NCBI GenBank assembly: GCA_026004875.1
Contig: BPJZ01000014.1
Span: 1 to 64,000, forward strand
Length of the DNA stretch: 64,000 nt
Direction of reading: 5' to 3'
DNA from: Candidatus Poribacteria bacterium
GTDB taxonomy: Bacteria; Poribacteria; WGA-4E; GCA-2687025
Shown: one piece after another, positions 56,601 to 64,000 of the stretch
How positions within the stretch are numbered: position 1 is the stretch's first letter
Layout: the number at the start of each line of letters is the position of its first letter
The notes under the pieces: model-generated
Database searches by the model: none
What the model saw: only the letters and a program-made list of their open reading frames with translations
What the model was told of the DNA's origin: nothing
Made by a program: the position numbers and the translations under genes

Positions 56601-57005
56601 TCGGACCGCCTCCTCGCTCTCGCCTCGGTAGCGGGCCAAAAGGCCTAGGCAATAGTGCGGATGAGGAAGCGAAGGATCCAGCTCCGCCGCCCGGAGAAAC
56701 TCCTGACGGGCTAGCTCCAGAGCGTCCCCGCCGGCCGATGGATCGGCGACGGTGTTCAGATAGGCGATCCCAAGGTTCAGATGGGCAACGGCCCAGTTTG
56801 GAGCCCGCTCAACCACCTGTCGGAACACCTCCGCCGCCTCGGAGAATCGGTGTTGCTCAACCAGTCCGACGCCTCGATTCATCAGCTCGACGATCGCCTC
56901 GCTCGGCGCTCCGGGGACCGCTCGCCCGATGGCACACGGGGCCAAAAAAACGATCACTCCGACAACCGCCCGCAGTCTCGCCCCTGCGTAAAGCATCTTG
57001 AGCAT
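53664..57005 (-). CDS. large TPR/VCBS/ASPIC-type protein
   Basis: 1113 residues. A signal or anchor at residues 5-30, TPR repeats at about 40-225 (for example HFREVLRRDPDSADALYFLG), FG-GAP/VCBS calcium-type blades at about 255-610 (DADHDSDLDL, DFDGDLDVDLLLL, DLDGDGDTDL), an ASPIC/UnbV-like section at about 620-690, then a 420-residue C-terminal domain with SCPVLFAWDGERYRFITDF that I know only from proteins of this composite type. Probably extracytoplasmic; role unknown. ATG preceded by GAGGAG. Three bases after the TIM-barrel gene. Convergent with moxR. Confidence 0.88.
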   Translation of the reverse strand: MLKMLYAGARLRAVVGVIVFLAPCAIGRAVPGAPSEAIVELMNRGVGLVEQHRFSEAAEVFRQVVERAPNWAVAHLNLGIAYLNTVADPSAGGDALELARQEFLRAAELDPSLPHPHYCLGLLARYRGESEEAVRHFREVLRRDPDSADALYFLGAIALQKGEAQTARDYFQQALQQNPYLLSAHYSLAQALIRLGEREAAMERLELFRRLDAAGVGVKRAIVYTEMGPYAEVIRVFPPAPDAPAEEDFPLAWERQDYPITGLNGSEFRPAEGVVAGADLDGDDVLELAVPLARGEERWALGLLRRTPEGFSLFETLPTGEIPPQSALFGDWDNDGTPDLALFGRGLLRLYRQEGGRLKEVTGPAGLQAPILPWVAAAWVDADHDSDLDLIVLWEGALQLWQNRGDGTFAEIAGDSGLLKPYSEMNDLVLADFDGDLDVDLLLLTGVGRPYLFFNERMNRWSDGSARSGLPEAIGAVQALSGDFDRDEDTDLFLRYRDGALRYCENKGDGTFRVHLWEGQISSGGGLVLDADNDSDLDVLWTAPLQLLRNDGRGRFRLESGRQESSARLFALDLDGDGDTDLIGAGRSGLSGFLTIGPEPNRWLRLALRGTMANRSGYGATVEVKAGSLWQRLEQFMIANRYGAASPEIALGLDGKDHADYVRIVWPNAVIQSELLLPANQRVEIEEVQRKASSCPVLFAWDGERYRFITDFLGVGGVGFFVAPGRYGQPDPTERIKLEPGEVRPKDGFLLFSVAEPMEEVAYLDEVTLLAVDHPEGTSLYPEERFALNGELPSERIYLYQTPIYPRRAVDGQGRDVLEALLRRDRLYPPLERHPRYLGFLDGEASWVLDFSGVDQAWSPDRRKVLFLYGWIEYPYSHLVYAAYQEGLQGRGLHVDVLDASGAWREVIQDAGYPAGMPKMMTLDLTEWFDPERPIFRLRTNLEIYLDEVFLAEDLGEGLQRVHRLSADRAELGYLGYPREYSPDGRLPRLYDYHSVERSVPFKIQRGRYTRFGDVRELLKAADDRYVIFGRGEEVRLAFSVDRLPPVPEGWTRSYLLHTDGFCKDMDFYTAYPWTVEPLPFHGMSAYPYPEGERYPDTPAIREYLRTYQTRWK

Positions 57006-57008
57006 CCC

Positions 57009-58038
57009 CTACTCCTCGATCGGAATCCCCAACGCCCGCATCGCTCCTCGAAGGAACCCCAGCGCGTAGGCCATTCCGGCGTGCCAAGGGGCCTCGCAAC
57101 TCACCTGAGGAGTGTGGTCCGGAATAAGCAGCCCCTCATAACCGCATTCGTGGTACAGTCGGAGCGCCCGAATCATGTCCACGTCCCCTTCGTCAATGAA
57201 GACCTCTTTGTAGTTGGGGACCTTGCCGACCACGTTTCGGAAGTGAACATAAGCGATATGGTCCCGTGCATAGCGGCGGATCGCCTCGTACACGTCGGCG
57301 CCCTGCATCTCGGCAATCGTTCCTTGACAGAACTCCAAGGCGTTCGCCCAGCTTGGAACGACAGCCAGCAGGCGCTGGTAATCGTCCGGGTGGACGATGA
57401 GCCGGCCGGTACCCCCGGAGCTCTGGCAAGGGCGGATCGTCTGGATGAGCGGCCAGACGAACGCCTGCCTCTTCGGCAACCGGCACCAACTCCCGGAGAA
57501 ACCACTCCAGCCGACCCCACATCTCCTCTCGGCTCACAGGCGGAAGCGTCCCCGACGGCGCGTTTGGGTCGTAACGCCTTCCCCAGACCTCACCCAAAGG
57601 AATCGGCGTCTGCTCCGGCGCCTGGTCCTCGAGGTAGCCCACCGAAACGGCTCCGCCCCGAGCAAAAGGACCCCGCACCCGGCCCCAGACCCCCGCAAGG
57701 CTAAAGTAGTAGCCCATCACCGGAATACCCGCCTTGCCCATGTTCCGGATCGTGCGCTTGAGATTCTCCATCTGCTCCCGCTTCCGTGGGCCGTCCAGGA
57801 GAATGTCGCTCCAGTGCTCCGGCGGAAAGTTCTCGATCGCGTAAAGCTCCATCCCCTCCGAACGGACAAAGTCGACCAGCCGTTTTAGGTCTTCATAGGA
57901 CCAGTAGCCTGCCGAAGTTGAGGGGAGCGTCTCCGCACCGGGAAGGTGCTGAACAATGTACCGCGCCCCTATCTGCTTGGCAAATCGCAAGTTCTCCCGG
58001 TTCATCATCCCCGCGTACAGCCCCAACCCCAGTTTCAT
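57009..58038 (-). CDS. mannonate-dehydratase-like TIM barrel enzyme, one-base insertion
   Basis: 342 residues after removal of one C at 57412-57416. LGLYAGMMNRENLRFAKQIGARYIVQHLP at the start, metal-site HPDDPP in RLAAHPDDPPLP, and the second HVHFRNVV-type segment (YVHFRNVVGK, FIDEGDVDM). These are UxuA-family features, enzymes that dehydrate D-mannonate in glucuronate catabolism. Several sugar-acid isomerase-like barrels share these motifs, so exact substrate is uncertain. The ATG overlaps the CRTAC1-like stop by ATGA. Confidence 0.78.
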
Positions 58039-59712
58039 TCCTTCGCTCCTTTTGATCGAAACGGCAGGACTTGAACGACCCCCCGCTCTTCGTCTACAAC
58101 CAACGTCTGCTCCGCCGGAACCTCGTTCAGCCGATAGACGGTCCCCTTTGGGAACCGAACGAGCACCTCCTGGGCAACCGTTCCCTCGCCCAACCCAAAG
58201 GTCAAAGTGTATTCGCTCTGGCTGCAGTAACTCCCACCCCCGCGGACCATCTGGGTGAGAGCCAAACCGTTTGCCGTAACCCGCACCATCGCACCGATGG
58301 CGTCCCGGTTGGACCGGCGACCGACCAACCGGACGCGCAGCAGTGCGCCGCGTTCGCTGTCGTTCCGGTAAATCCGTGCTGGGCCGCCGTTTTCGGTGAT
58401 CACCACGTCCAAATCACCGTCGCCGTCCAGATCGCCGTAAGCGGCGCCGCGCCCCACCAACGGCGCAGTAAACCCGGCCTCCTCCGCCACGTCCACAAAG
58501 ACTCGACCCTCCCGATTCCAAAAGAGATGAGGACGCTGGCGGTAGGCGACCGTCGGCTGAACGCGCTCGATCTCCGGTTCCACGTGGCCATTTACGGCGA
58601 ACAGATCGAGCCACCCATCCCCGTCCGCATCGAAGAAGAAGCACCCAAAGCCCAACGTCGGCAGCGACGGCGGACCGATTCGCATCGCTTGTGCCCGATC
58701 GATGAACAGCCCGTTCCCCTCGCTTCGATACAGACTGATCATCTCGTTTGAGAAGTTGGTCACCGCCAAAAACCAATGCCCGGAGCGTTCAACGTCGCCC
58801 ACGTCCACACCCATGCCGGCACGGGCGACGCCGTTCTCATCAAAGGCAACCCCCGCCAACATTCCCACCTCGGCAAAGGTGCCGTTCCCCAGGTTCTCAA
58901 AGAGCTTGTCCGGCTCCGTGTCGTTGGCGACGAACAGGTCCATCGCCCCGTCCAGGTTGTAATCGAAGGCCACCACGCCTAGGCTCTTGCTGGTCGGATC
59001 GTACAGGCCACTGGCCTCGGTCGCGTCGGTAAAGGTGCCGTCCCCGTTGTTTCGATAGAAGCGGTCGGAGACGCCTCGATACGGCTCCGGCGTGCAGTAG
59101 GATTTGGTCACGCCGTCCAGCGAGCAGAAGATGTCGGTCTCCGGCGACCATTGGACGTAATTCGCAACGTATAGGTCAAGCCATCCGTCGTTGTCCGCGT
59201 CAAACCAGGCCGCGCTGGAGGCGAACTCCGGGTTGGCGATCCCCGCGCGGTGGGTCACTTCGGTAAAGGTGCCGTCTCCGTTGTTCCGCAGGAGCCGGTC
59301 CGGCCCCAACGCCGTCAAGTACAGGTCCGGATCGCCGTCGTTGTCGTAGTCCCCAACGGCCACGCCCAAGCCGTAGACCGGGAAGGCGAGCCCAGCAGCC
59401 TCGGTGCGGTCGACCCAGCGGTCCCCCCTCCTGGACGTACAGTCGGGGAAGAGGATCCCGCCCCGTCGGGTGGCCCGGCCAATCGCGGCCGTTGACGAAG
59501 AAGAGGTCGAGATCACCATCCCCCTCCAGGTCGAAGACGGCCACGCCGCTGCCCATCGTCTCAGGAAGATACTTCTGACCGAAAGCACCGTTGTTGTGGC
59601 GAAACTGGATCCCCCACGCCTGAGCAACTTCGGTAAAGCGCGGAGCCGCAGCGGTCGAGACGGCCGCTGCGGCCAGCCCGATGAACAGCCCCCACAGAAA
59701 GGTCCGGCGCAC
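58035..59712 (-). CDS. CRTAC1/ASPIC-UnbV family FG-GAP protein, one-base insertion (GTG start)
   Basis: 558 residues after removing one C from the six-C run at 59423-59428. Signal peptide (MRRTFLWGLFIGLAAAAVSTA), repeated FG-GAP/VCBS blades (DLEGDGDLDLFFVNG, DYDNDGDPDLYLTALG, DADNDGWLDLYVANY, DADGDGWLDLFAVNG), then the ASPIC/UnbV domain with GAMVRVTANGL and GEGTVAQEVLVRFPKGT. Exported calcium-binding-type propeller of unknown role. GTG preceded by AAGGGG. Overlaps the TIM-barrel gene by ATGA, so the three-gene set is coupled. Confidence 0.88.
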
Positions 59713-59721
59713 TCAAACCCC

Positions 59722-60435
59722 TTATCGCAGCGCGGTGGATTCGATCGAGTCCCCTGGTTTGAGGGCGTGGACGATCACCTCTTGACCGTGGAGCTCCTGC
59801 CGAAGCTGTTCCGGCGTTCCGGTCAACAGGTCGAACGTCCCGTAGTGCATCGGAATGACGTGTTTGACCCCCAACAGACGCGTGGCGTAGGCCGCCTCGC
59901 GCGGGTCCATCGTGAAGCGGCTCCCGATCGGAAGAAGCGCCACGCTCGGACGATACAGCTCCCCAATGATCCGCATGTCCCCAAAGACCGCCGTATCACC
60001 GGCGTCATAGAGCGTAAAGCCGTCCGGAAAGCGGACCACAAATCCGGCCGGTTCCCCAGCAGGGATGACGTTCCCCTTCTCGTCGGTGATCGTCGAGCTG
60101 TGGAACGCATGAGTCATCGTGATCCGCAAGCCGTCCACCTCGACGGTGCCCCCCTTGTTCATCGGGCTGAATTTCTGGAGCCCCCGGGCCGCCATGTACT
60201 GATAGATCTCAAAGTTGCAGACGATCAGCGGATCGTGTTTCTTCGCTAGCGCAACGGCGTCGGCGAAGTGGTCGCTGTGCCCGTGAGTGATCAACATCAG
60301 ATCGATCCGGTCAAAGGACTTGAGGCGGGTCGGACAGACCGGGTTCCCCTCCACCCATGGGTCGATCAGCATCACCTTCCCGTCGTAGTCCACTCGAAAG
60401 GTCGCGTGCCCTAACCAAGTGATTGTGACTGCCAC
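59722..60435 (-). CDS. metal-dependent hydrolase, UPF0173 family
   Basis: 237 residues, metallo-beta-lactamase fold. WLGHATFRVD at the start, ITHGHSDHFADA (HxHxDH), DAGDTAVFGDM and PMHYGTFDL give the metal ligands in their usual order. Acts on an unknown phosphoester or lactone. Starts at GTG with GGAGGAG upstream. Ends 9 bases before the CRTAC1-like start, same strand. Confidence 0.9.
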   Translation of the reverse strand: MAVTITWLGHATFRVDYDGKVMLIDPWVEGNPVCPTRLKSFDRIDLMLITHGHSDHFADAVALAKKHDPLIVCNFEIYQYMAARGLQKFSPMNKGGTVEVDGLRITMTHAFHSSTITDEKGNVIPAGEPAGFVVRFPDGFTLYDAGDTAVFGDMRIIGELYRPSVALLPIGSRFTMDPREAAYATRLLGVKHVIPMHYGTFDLLTGTPEQLRQELHGQEVIVHALKPGDSIESTALR

Positions 60436-60567
60436 TGCCTTGCTCCTCCCAAGTCAGCACGACTGTCTGCTGTGGCGTGCGAGATCGTCCCCCAGAGAGG
60501 ATAACGCGGGAGGCTGTTTAAAACGAAGAGCCTTGGCCCCGCGTTTTGGGAACGGCAGAGCGCTCCG

Positions 60568-61266
60568 TCAGCTGGGCGTCCAGGCCATGGCGGTGCCAAA
60601 GCTGGCGAACTCCGAGCTTCGACCGGAGGTGAGGATCCGCGACCCCTGGACCACCACCCGCGTATCGAAGCTGGTGATCTTATAGCTGACCGGCGTGTCT
60701 TTGGGAATCAACGGGTTTCCCTGGGCGTCCTTAAGCTTGTCCAACCGATAGTGGAGGGACTGCTTGGCCGCCACCTGAAATTCAACGGAGATCGGCGCTC
60801 GGCCGCTCTCCTCAAAGAAGACCTCCAACCGACACCGAGTGGCACGCTCAGCGGTGTTCAGAACACAGATGGACTCGTGGGAGAAGTAGCCACCGCCCTC
60901 GCGTTCCCAGACCTGTTCCACCTCGCTCAGCCGAGCCATATAGCCATCCGGGATGAACCAGACATAGGCTCCGTCGCCTTCCGGCTCGTACTGGGCAGCG
61001 ATGTGGGCTAAATCGAGGTCTGGGGGGAGATGCCGTCCGTCCAGGCTGACGGCCCCTGTTCCGTATCGGACGCCGGGGATCGTCTCTGGGCTCTGCCGCA
61101 GGCGCCCCCGCACGTTCAGGAGCAACCGTTGGGGACCAACGACCACCACTCGCCCAAATCCCCAGGCGGCCAAGCGAGAGCCAAACCGATCGTTCAACAA
61201 CTCCGTCTGAGCTCGGCGGTCCAGGGTGGCATAGTCTTCTAAAGCTTCCAGCAGCTCGCGAATCAT
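60568..61266 (-). CDS. ASRT-fold (sensory rhodopsin transducer family) small-molecule-binding protein
   Basis: 232 residues. The C-terminal 130 residues match the Anabaena sensory-rhodopsin-transducer family: WFIPDGYMAR, FSHESICVLNTAERAT, LEVFFEESGRAPI, IPKDTPVSY and VVQGSRILTS. That family is proposed to bind sugars or other small ligands. The N-terminal 95 residues are an extra domain I do not recognise. There is no rhodopsin gene in the window. Divergent from hrcA. Confidence 0.75.
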   Translation of the reverse strand: MIRELLEALEDYATLDRRAQTELLNDRFGSRLAAWGFGRVVVVGPQRLLLNVRGRLRQSPETIPGVRYGTGAVSLDGRHLPPDLDLAHIAAQYEPEGDGAYVWFIPDGYMARLSEVEQVWEREGGGYFSHESICVLNTAERATRCRLEVFFEESGRAPISVEFQVAAKQSLHYRLDKLKDAQGNPLIPKDTPVSYKITSFDTRVVVQGSRILTSGRSSEFASFGTAMAWTPS

Positions 61267-61455
61267 GGCTTCTCCTCTCCGAGGAAGCTTCCCGTATGGG
61301 GCATCCTGACACGGACGCCCGGAGGGGTCAAGTCGGAGCCCTGCCGGTTTTGGCCAAGCCGCAGCCGAAAAGATGTGCTACATTATTAGATGCGCGATCT
61401 GGACTTCCAGCGAACAAACGGACCGCTCATCCGAGGGCCGTTCAGGAGGGGTAGG

Positions 61456-62589
61456 ATGCCTCAAGCTCCGATTCTGCCGTTGACAGAGCGGCAGGAGCGG
61501 ATTTTACAACTGATCGTCGAGCACTACATTCTGACCGGCGAGCCGGTCGGCTCCAAGACTCTGGTCAGCGAGTACAGTCTGCCGGTCAGCTCGGCGACCG
61601 TGCGCAACGAGATGGCGGAGCTGGAAGAGATCGGGCTTTTGAACCAGCCACACCGTTCGGCGGGCCGCGTGCCGACCGAACAGGCTTATCGCATCTACAC
61701 CGAACGGCTCCTTCGAGAGCGGGTGGAACACCCACAGTCTTGGTGGCAGCGACTCCCGGTGGAGGTGCGCCGGAGGCTCATTGAAGAGTACCGCAACCTG
61801 ACACCGGACGAGTGGGAAGAGCTGTTCGTCTCGACCTGTCACATTCTCGCCCAGCTTTCCGATTACCTGGCCGTTGTAGTGGCCGCCGAGCAGCGGGACA
61901 CCGTCCTGGAGCGGCTGGACCTGGTGCCGCTGAACCGAACCCAGGTGCTGGCTGTGCTTATCCTTCGACCCGGCGTCGTTAAGCAGCGGATCGTTCGACT
62001 CGACGCTCCCTTGGAGACCTCACGAGTGGAGGCGGTCGCCCGGCTGCTCAACCAGCGCTTTGCTGGAAAGACGCTTGAGGAGATCTACCGGACGGTTCAG
62101 GAGGTGCGAACGCTCTGGGAGATGTTTGAAGGCGAAGAGCGAGAGGCGGCTATCAGTATTGCCCGCCGGACCTTTTCCGAGCGGTTCGACTGGGAGGTTT
62201 ACTGGGAGGGGGCGCGCAACCTGATCGCCGTTGAAGAGATGAGCGACGCGACAACGGCGGCGGCCTTTTTCGAGACCCTCGAATCGCCAGAGACGCTCGT
62301 CGAGGCGGTCGGCGTGCCCCAGCTGGTCACCTCGCGCTCCGGAGAGCTGCACGTGCTGATCGGGACCGAAATCCCCGACGAGCGGCTGGCCCACTGCAGC
62401 GTTATCACAGCGACCTACTCCCTGGGCGGGGGATGGTACGGTGTGGTCGGCGTGCTCGGCCCGATGCGGATGCGCTACCTGAACGTGATCCCCCTGGTCG
62501 AACTCACGGCAGTGCTGTTGACCCACTTTCCGGAGCTCCACGACACGGCTCAGGCGCTGACAGCGCCGTCCACCTTGCGGAGCGGATAA
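61456..62589 (+). CDS. hrcA: heat-inducible transcription repressor HrcA
   Basis: 377 residues. Winged-helix N-terminus with TERQERILQLIVEHYILTGEPVGSKTL, SSATVRNEMAELEE and HRSAGRVPTEQAYR, then the GAF-like dimer domain ending in GPMRMRYLNVIPLVE. Represses dnaK/groE operons through CIRCE. ATG 61456 follows GGAGGGG; the frame upstream is not conserved. First gene of hrcA-grpE-dnaJ. Confidence 0.94.
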   Translation: MPQAPILPLTERQERILQLIVEHYILTGEPVGSKTLVSEYSLPVSSATVRNEMAELEEIGLLNQPHRSAGRVPTEQAYRIYTERLLRERVEHPQSWWQRLPVEVRRRLIEEYRNLTPDEWEELFVSTCHILAQLSDYLAVVVAAEQRDTVLERLDLVPLNRTQVLAVLILRPGVVKQRIVRLDAPLETSRVEAVARLLNQRFAGKTLEEIYRTVQEVRTLWEMFEGEEREAAISIARRTFSERFDWEVYWEGARNLIAVEEMSDATTAAAFFETLESPETLVEAVGVPQLVTSRSGELHVLIGTEIPDERLAHCSVITATYSLGGGWYGVVGVLGPMRMRYLNVIPLVELTAVLLTHFPELHDTAQALTAPSTLRSG

Positions 62590-62633
62590 GACACCAATGA
62601 GGGATCCCTATTAGCGGGAGGAGTGAGCAGACG

Positions 62634-63272
62634 ATGGCAGATCAGGAGCCCAAGACCCAGGCGGCGACGCCGGAGCTCTCGACGGCGCAGGAAGCACTCC
62701 CGACAACCCTGGAAGAGGCCCACCGCGAGATCCTAGCGCTGCGCGAACGGGTGGCCAACCTGGAGCAGGCGGTCGCCGAACTGAAAGCCAACGAAGATCG
62801 CCTCCGACGTGCAGCGGCCCATTACGACAACCTGCGCAAACAGGCCGAACGAAAGTTAGAGGAGGAGATCCGGTACGGCGCCGAGCGCATCCTCAAAAAG
62901 TTGCTCCCCGTCAAGGACGACCTGGAACGGGCCTTGGAGGCAACGAAGGACTCCAACAACGTCGAGGCGATCCGAGAGGGCGTTCAGATGGTCCTCAAGG
63001 CCTTCGACGAGCTCCTCCAGAGCGAAGGCGTGACGCCGATCGAGGCGATCGGCAAGCCGTTCGATCCAAGGCTTCACGAGGCCTTCGCTCAACATGAGAC
63101 CAGCGAGCACCCGGCTCATCACGTGATCAGCGAAGTGCGCAAAGGCTATCTGCTAAACGATCGCCTTTTGCGGCCCTCCGGTGTCCTGGTGGCCGTCCCG
63201 CCGGAGGGGGAACCGGCAGCTAAAGACCCCCAGGGCGCCCCGCCCTCCTCAAAGGATCAGCAGGAACCGTAG
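62634..63272 (+). CDS. grpE: nucleotide exchange factor GrpE
   Basis: 212 residues. Long N-terminal coiled coil (about 35-85), then YDNLRKQAERKLEE and the beta domain (VTPIEAIGKPFDPRLHEAFAQ, VISEVRKGYLLNDRLLRPSGVLVAV). Releases ADP from DnaK. Preceded by GGGAGGAG. The C-terminal 30 residues are a low-complexity tail. Confidence 0.95.
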   Translation: MADQEPKTQAATPELSTAQEALPTTLEEAHREILALRERVANLEQAVAELKANEDRLRRAAAHYDNLRKQAERKLEEEIRYGAERILKKLLPVKDDLERALEATKDSNNVEAIREGVQMVLKAFDELLQSEGVTPIEAIGKPFDPRLHEAFAQHETSEHPAHHVISEVRKGYLLNDRLLRPSGVLVAVPPEGEPAAKDPQGAPPSSKDQQEP

Positions 63273-63317
63273 AGAGTCGGCCGCGCCCAAGCCCACAGCC
63301 GGTAGAACGGAACGCTC

Positions 63318-64000
63318 ATGGCTCCACGCGACTACTACGAGGTCCTCGGCGTTCCCCGCGACGCCACCGAGGAACAGATCAAAAAGGCCTATCGCCGGCT
63401 AGCGCTGAAGTACCATCCCGACAAGAACCCCGGCGATAAGGAGGCCGAGGAGCGCTTTAAAGAGGTCAGCGAAGCCTACCAGGTCCTCAGCAATAAGGAG
63501 CTTCGCGCCCGATACGATCGGTACGGCCACGCCGGACTCCAGCAGGGGACCGGGGAGGGCCCCTTCCACTACACCACCGCCGACTTCATGGAGATCTTCA
63601 ATCGAGTCTTTGGCGAGTTCGGCGACCTTTTTGGGATGGGCTCGCGGACGCGAGGGCGCCGGGGGAACGACATCCGCGCCGACGTGGAGCTGACCTTGGA
63701 GGAGGCCTACCGCGGCACACGGGTTACGTTGGAGATCCCGCGCAAGGAGGTCTGCGACACCTGCCAAGGCTCCGGCCTTCGGCCCGGGGCGCGACCGCGT
63801 CCCTGTCCGCAGTGCGGCGGCCGGGGACAGCTGGTCTTCCGTCAGGGATTCTTCGCCGTTCAGCAGACCTGTCCCCGATGTCAGGGCACCGGTGAGTACA
63901 TCGCCGATTACTGCCCAACCTGTCGGGGTGAGGGGCGGGTCAACGACGTGGCCCGGGTGGAGGTCTCCATCCCTCCGGGCGTGGACAACAACATGATCCT
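63318..64000 (+). CDS. dnaJ: chaperone DnaJ, C-terminus cut by window edge
   Basis: 227 codons are visible. J domain with HPD in [11 protein letters not shown] region ([10 protein letters not shown]), and the zinc-finger domain with [24 protein letters not shown] and CPTCRGEG, all four CxxCxGxG repeats. Co-chaperone of DnaK; dnaK is not between grpE and dnaJ. ATG 63318 is 46 bases after grpE. Confidence 0.95.
   Translation, partial: MAPRDYYEVLGVPRDATEEQIKKAYRRLALKYHPDKNPGDKEAEERFKEVSEAYQVLSNKELRARYDRYGHAGLQQGTGEGPFHYTTADFMEIFNRVFGEFGDLFGMGSRTRGRRGNDIRADVELTLEEAYRGTRVTLEIPRKEVCDTCQGSGLRPGARPRPCPQCGGRGQLVFRQGFFAVQQTCPRCQGTGEYIADYCPTCRGEGRVNDVARVEVSIPPGVDNNMI

Noticed and set aside
1-64000. CRISPR arrays, insertion sequences, rRNA operons or phage genes
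   Set aside because: No repeat-spacer pattern, transposase, integrase or rRNA sequence was seen.

Overview
The window is 64 kb of GC-rich DNA from a free-living bacterium with a TolC-type envelope. Proteins are rich in Arg and Glu, genes are packed tightly, and many neighbours overlap by ATGA. Several large plant-polysaccharide proteins (GH127, a GH38-fold protein, a beta-helix protein, BNR/Asp-box and FG-GAP/ASPIC proteins, phytanoyl-CoA dioxygenase, three Gfo/Idh/MocA oxidoreductases) suggest an uncultured saccharolytic lineage such as Poribacteria, Armatimonadota or Fervidibacteria. That placement is a guess; the window has no rRNA.

Left part (1-10056): a minus-strand operon that I read as a near-complete D-apiose/D-apionate catabolic pathway. 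It encodes an apionolactonase-like protein, a Gfo/Idh/MocA apiose-dehydrogenase-like protein, a RuBisCO-like protein with an almost complete RuBisCO active site, a DUF1537 four-carbon acid sugar kinase, an alpha/beta hydrolase, an apionate-oxidoisomerase-like protein and an Asp-box (sialidase-fold) protein cut by the window edge. A divergent gene of unknown function shares its promoter region. 10064-19800 is a housekeeping block on the minus strand: rho, rpmE, chrA, prfA, prmC, murA, hisD, hisC, a small membrane protein, hisB, hisH.

Middle (20365-34231): a promoter with a possible tiny membrane ORF, an Arg-rich hypothetical, a PhyH dioxygenase followed by the C-terminal stub of a beta-propeller gene, an odd hypothetical with a Cys cluster, a GH38-fold protein that has lost its zinc ligands, a Gfo/Idh/MocA gene and its conserved partner. 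Then comes a forward RNA/signalling operon (phoH, pgpH, ybeY, a corC-like gene, DUF502). It ends in a tRNA-Pro whose 5' end overlaps the DUF502 stop codon, followed by an intrinsic terminator.

Right part (34289-64000): GH127 arabinofuranosidase, secreted beta-helix protein, a dehydrogenase/dehydrogenase/enolase-superfamily cassette, an ABC-2 exporter, malate dehydrogenase, an operon of Gfo/Idh, dienelactone hydrolase and MFS transporter, tolC-queG, a polyprenyl-type glycosyltransferase, moxR, a 1113-residue TPR/VCBS/ASPIC protein with a mannonate-dehydratase-like TIM barrel and a CRTAC1-like protein, a UPF0173 hydrolase, an ASRT-fold protein, and hrcA-grpE-dnaJ (cut).

A pervasive oddity is that ten or more genes are broken by single-base insertions, mostly in G/C runs. 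Rho alone carries at least seven. In each case the protein reads through perfectly once one base is removed, so assembly or sequencing error is the leading explanation, but the concentration in rho deserves a check.
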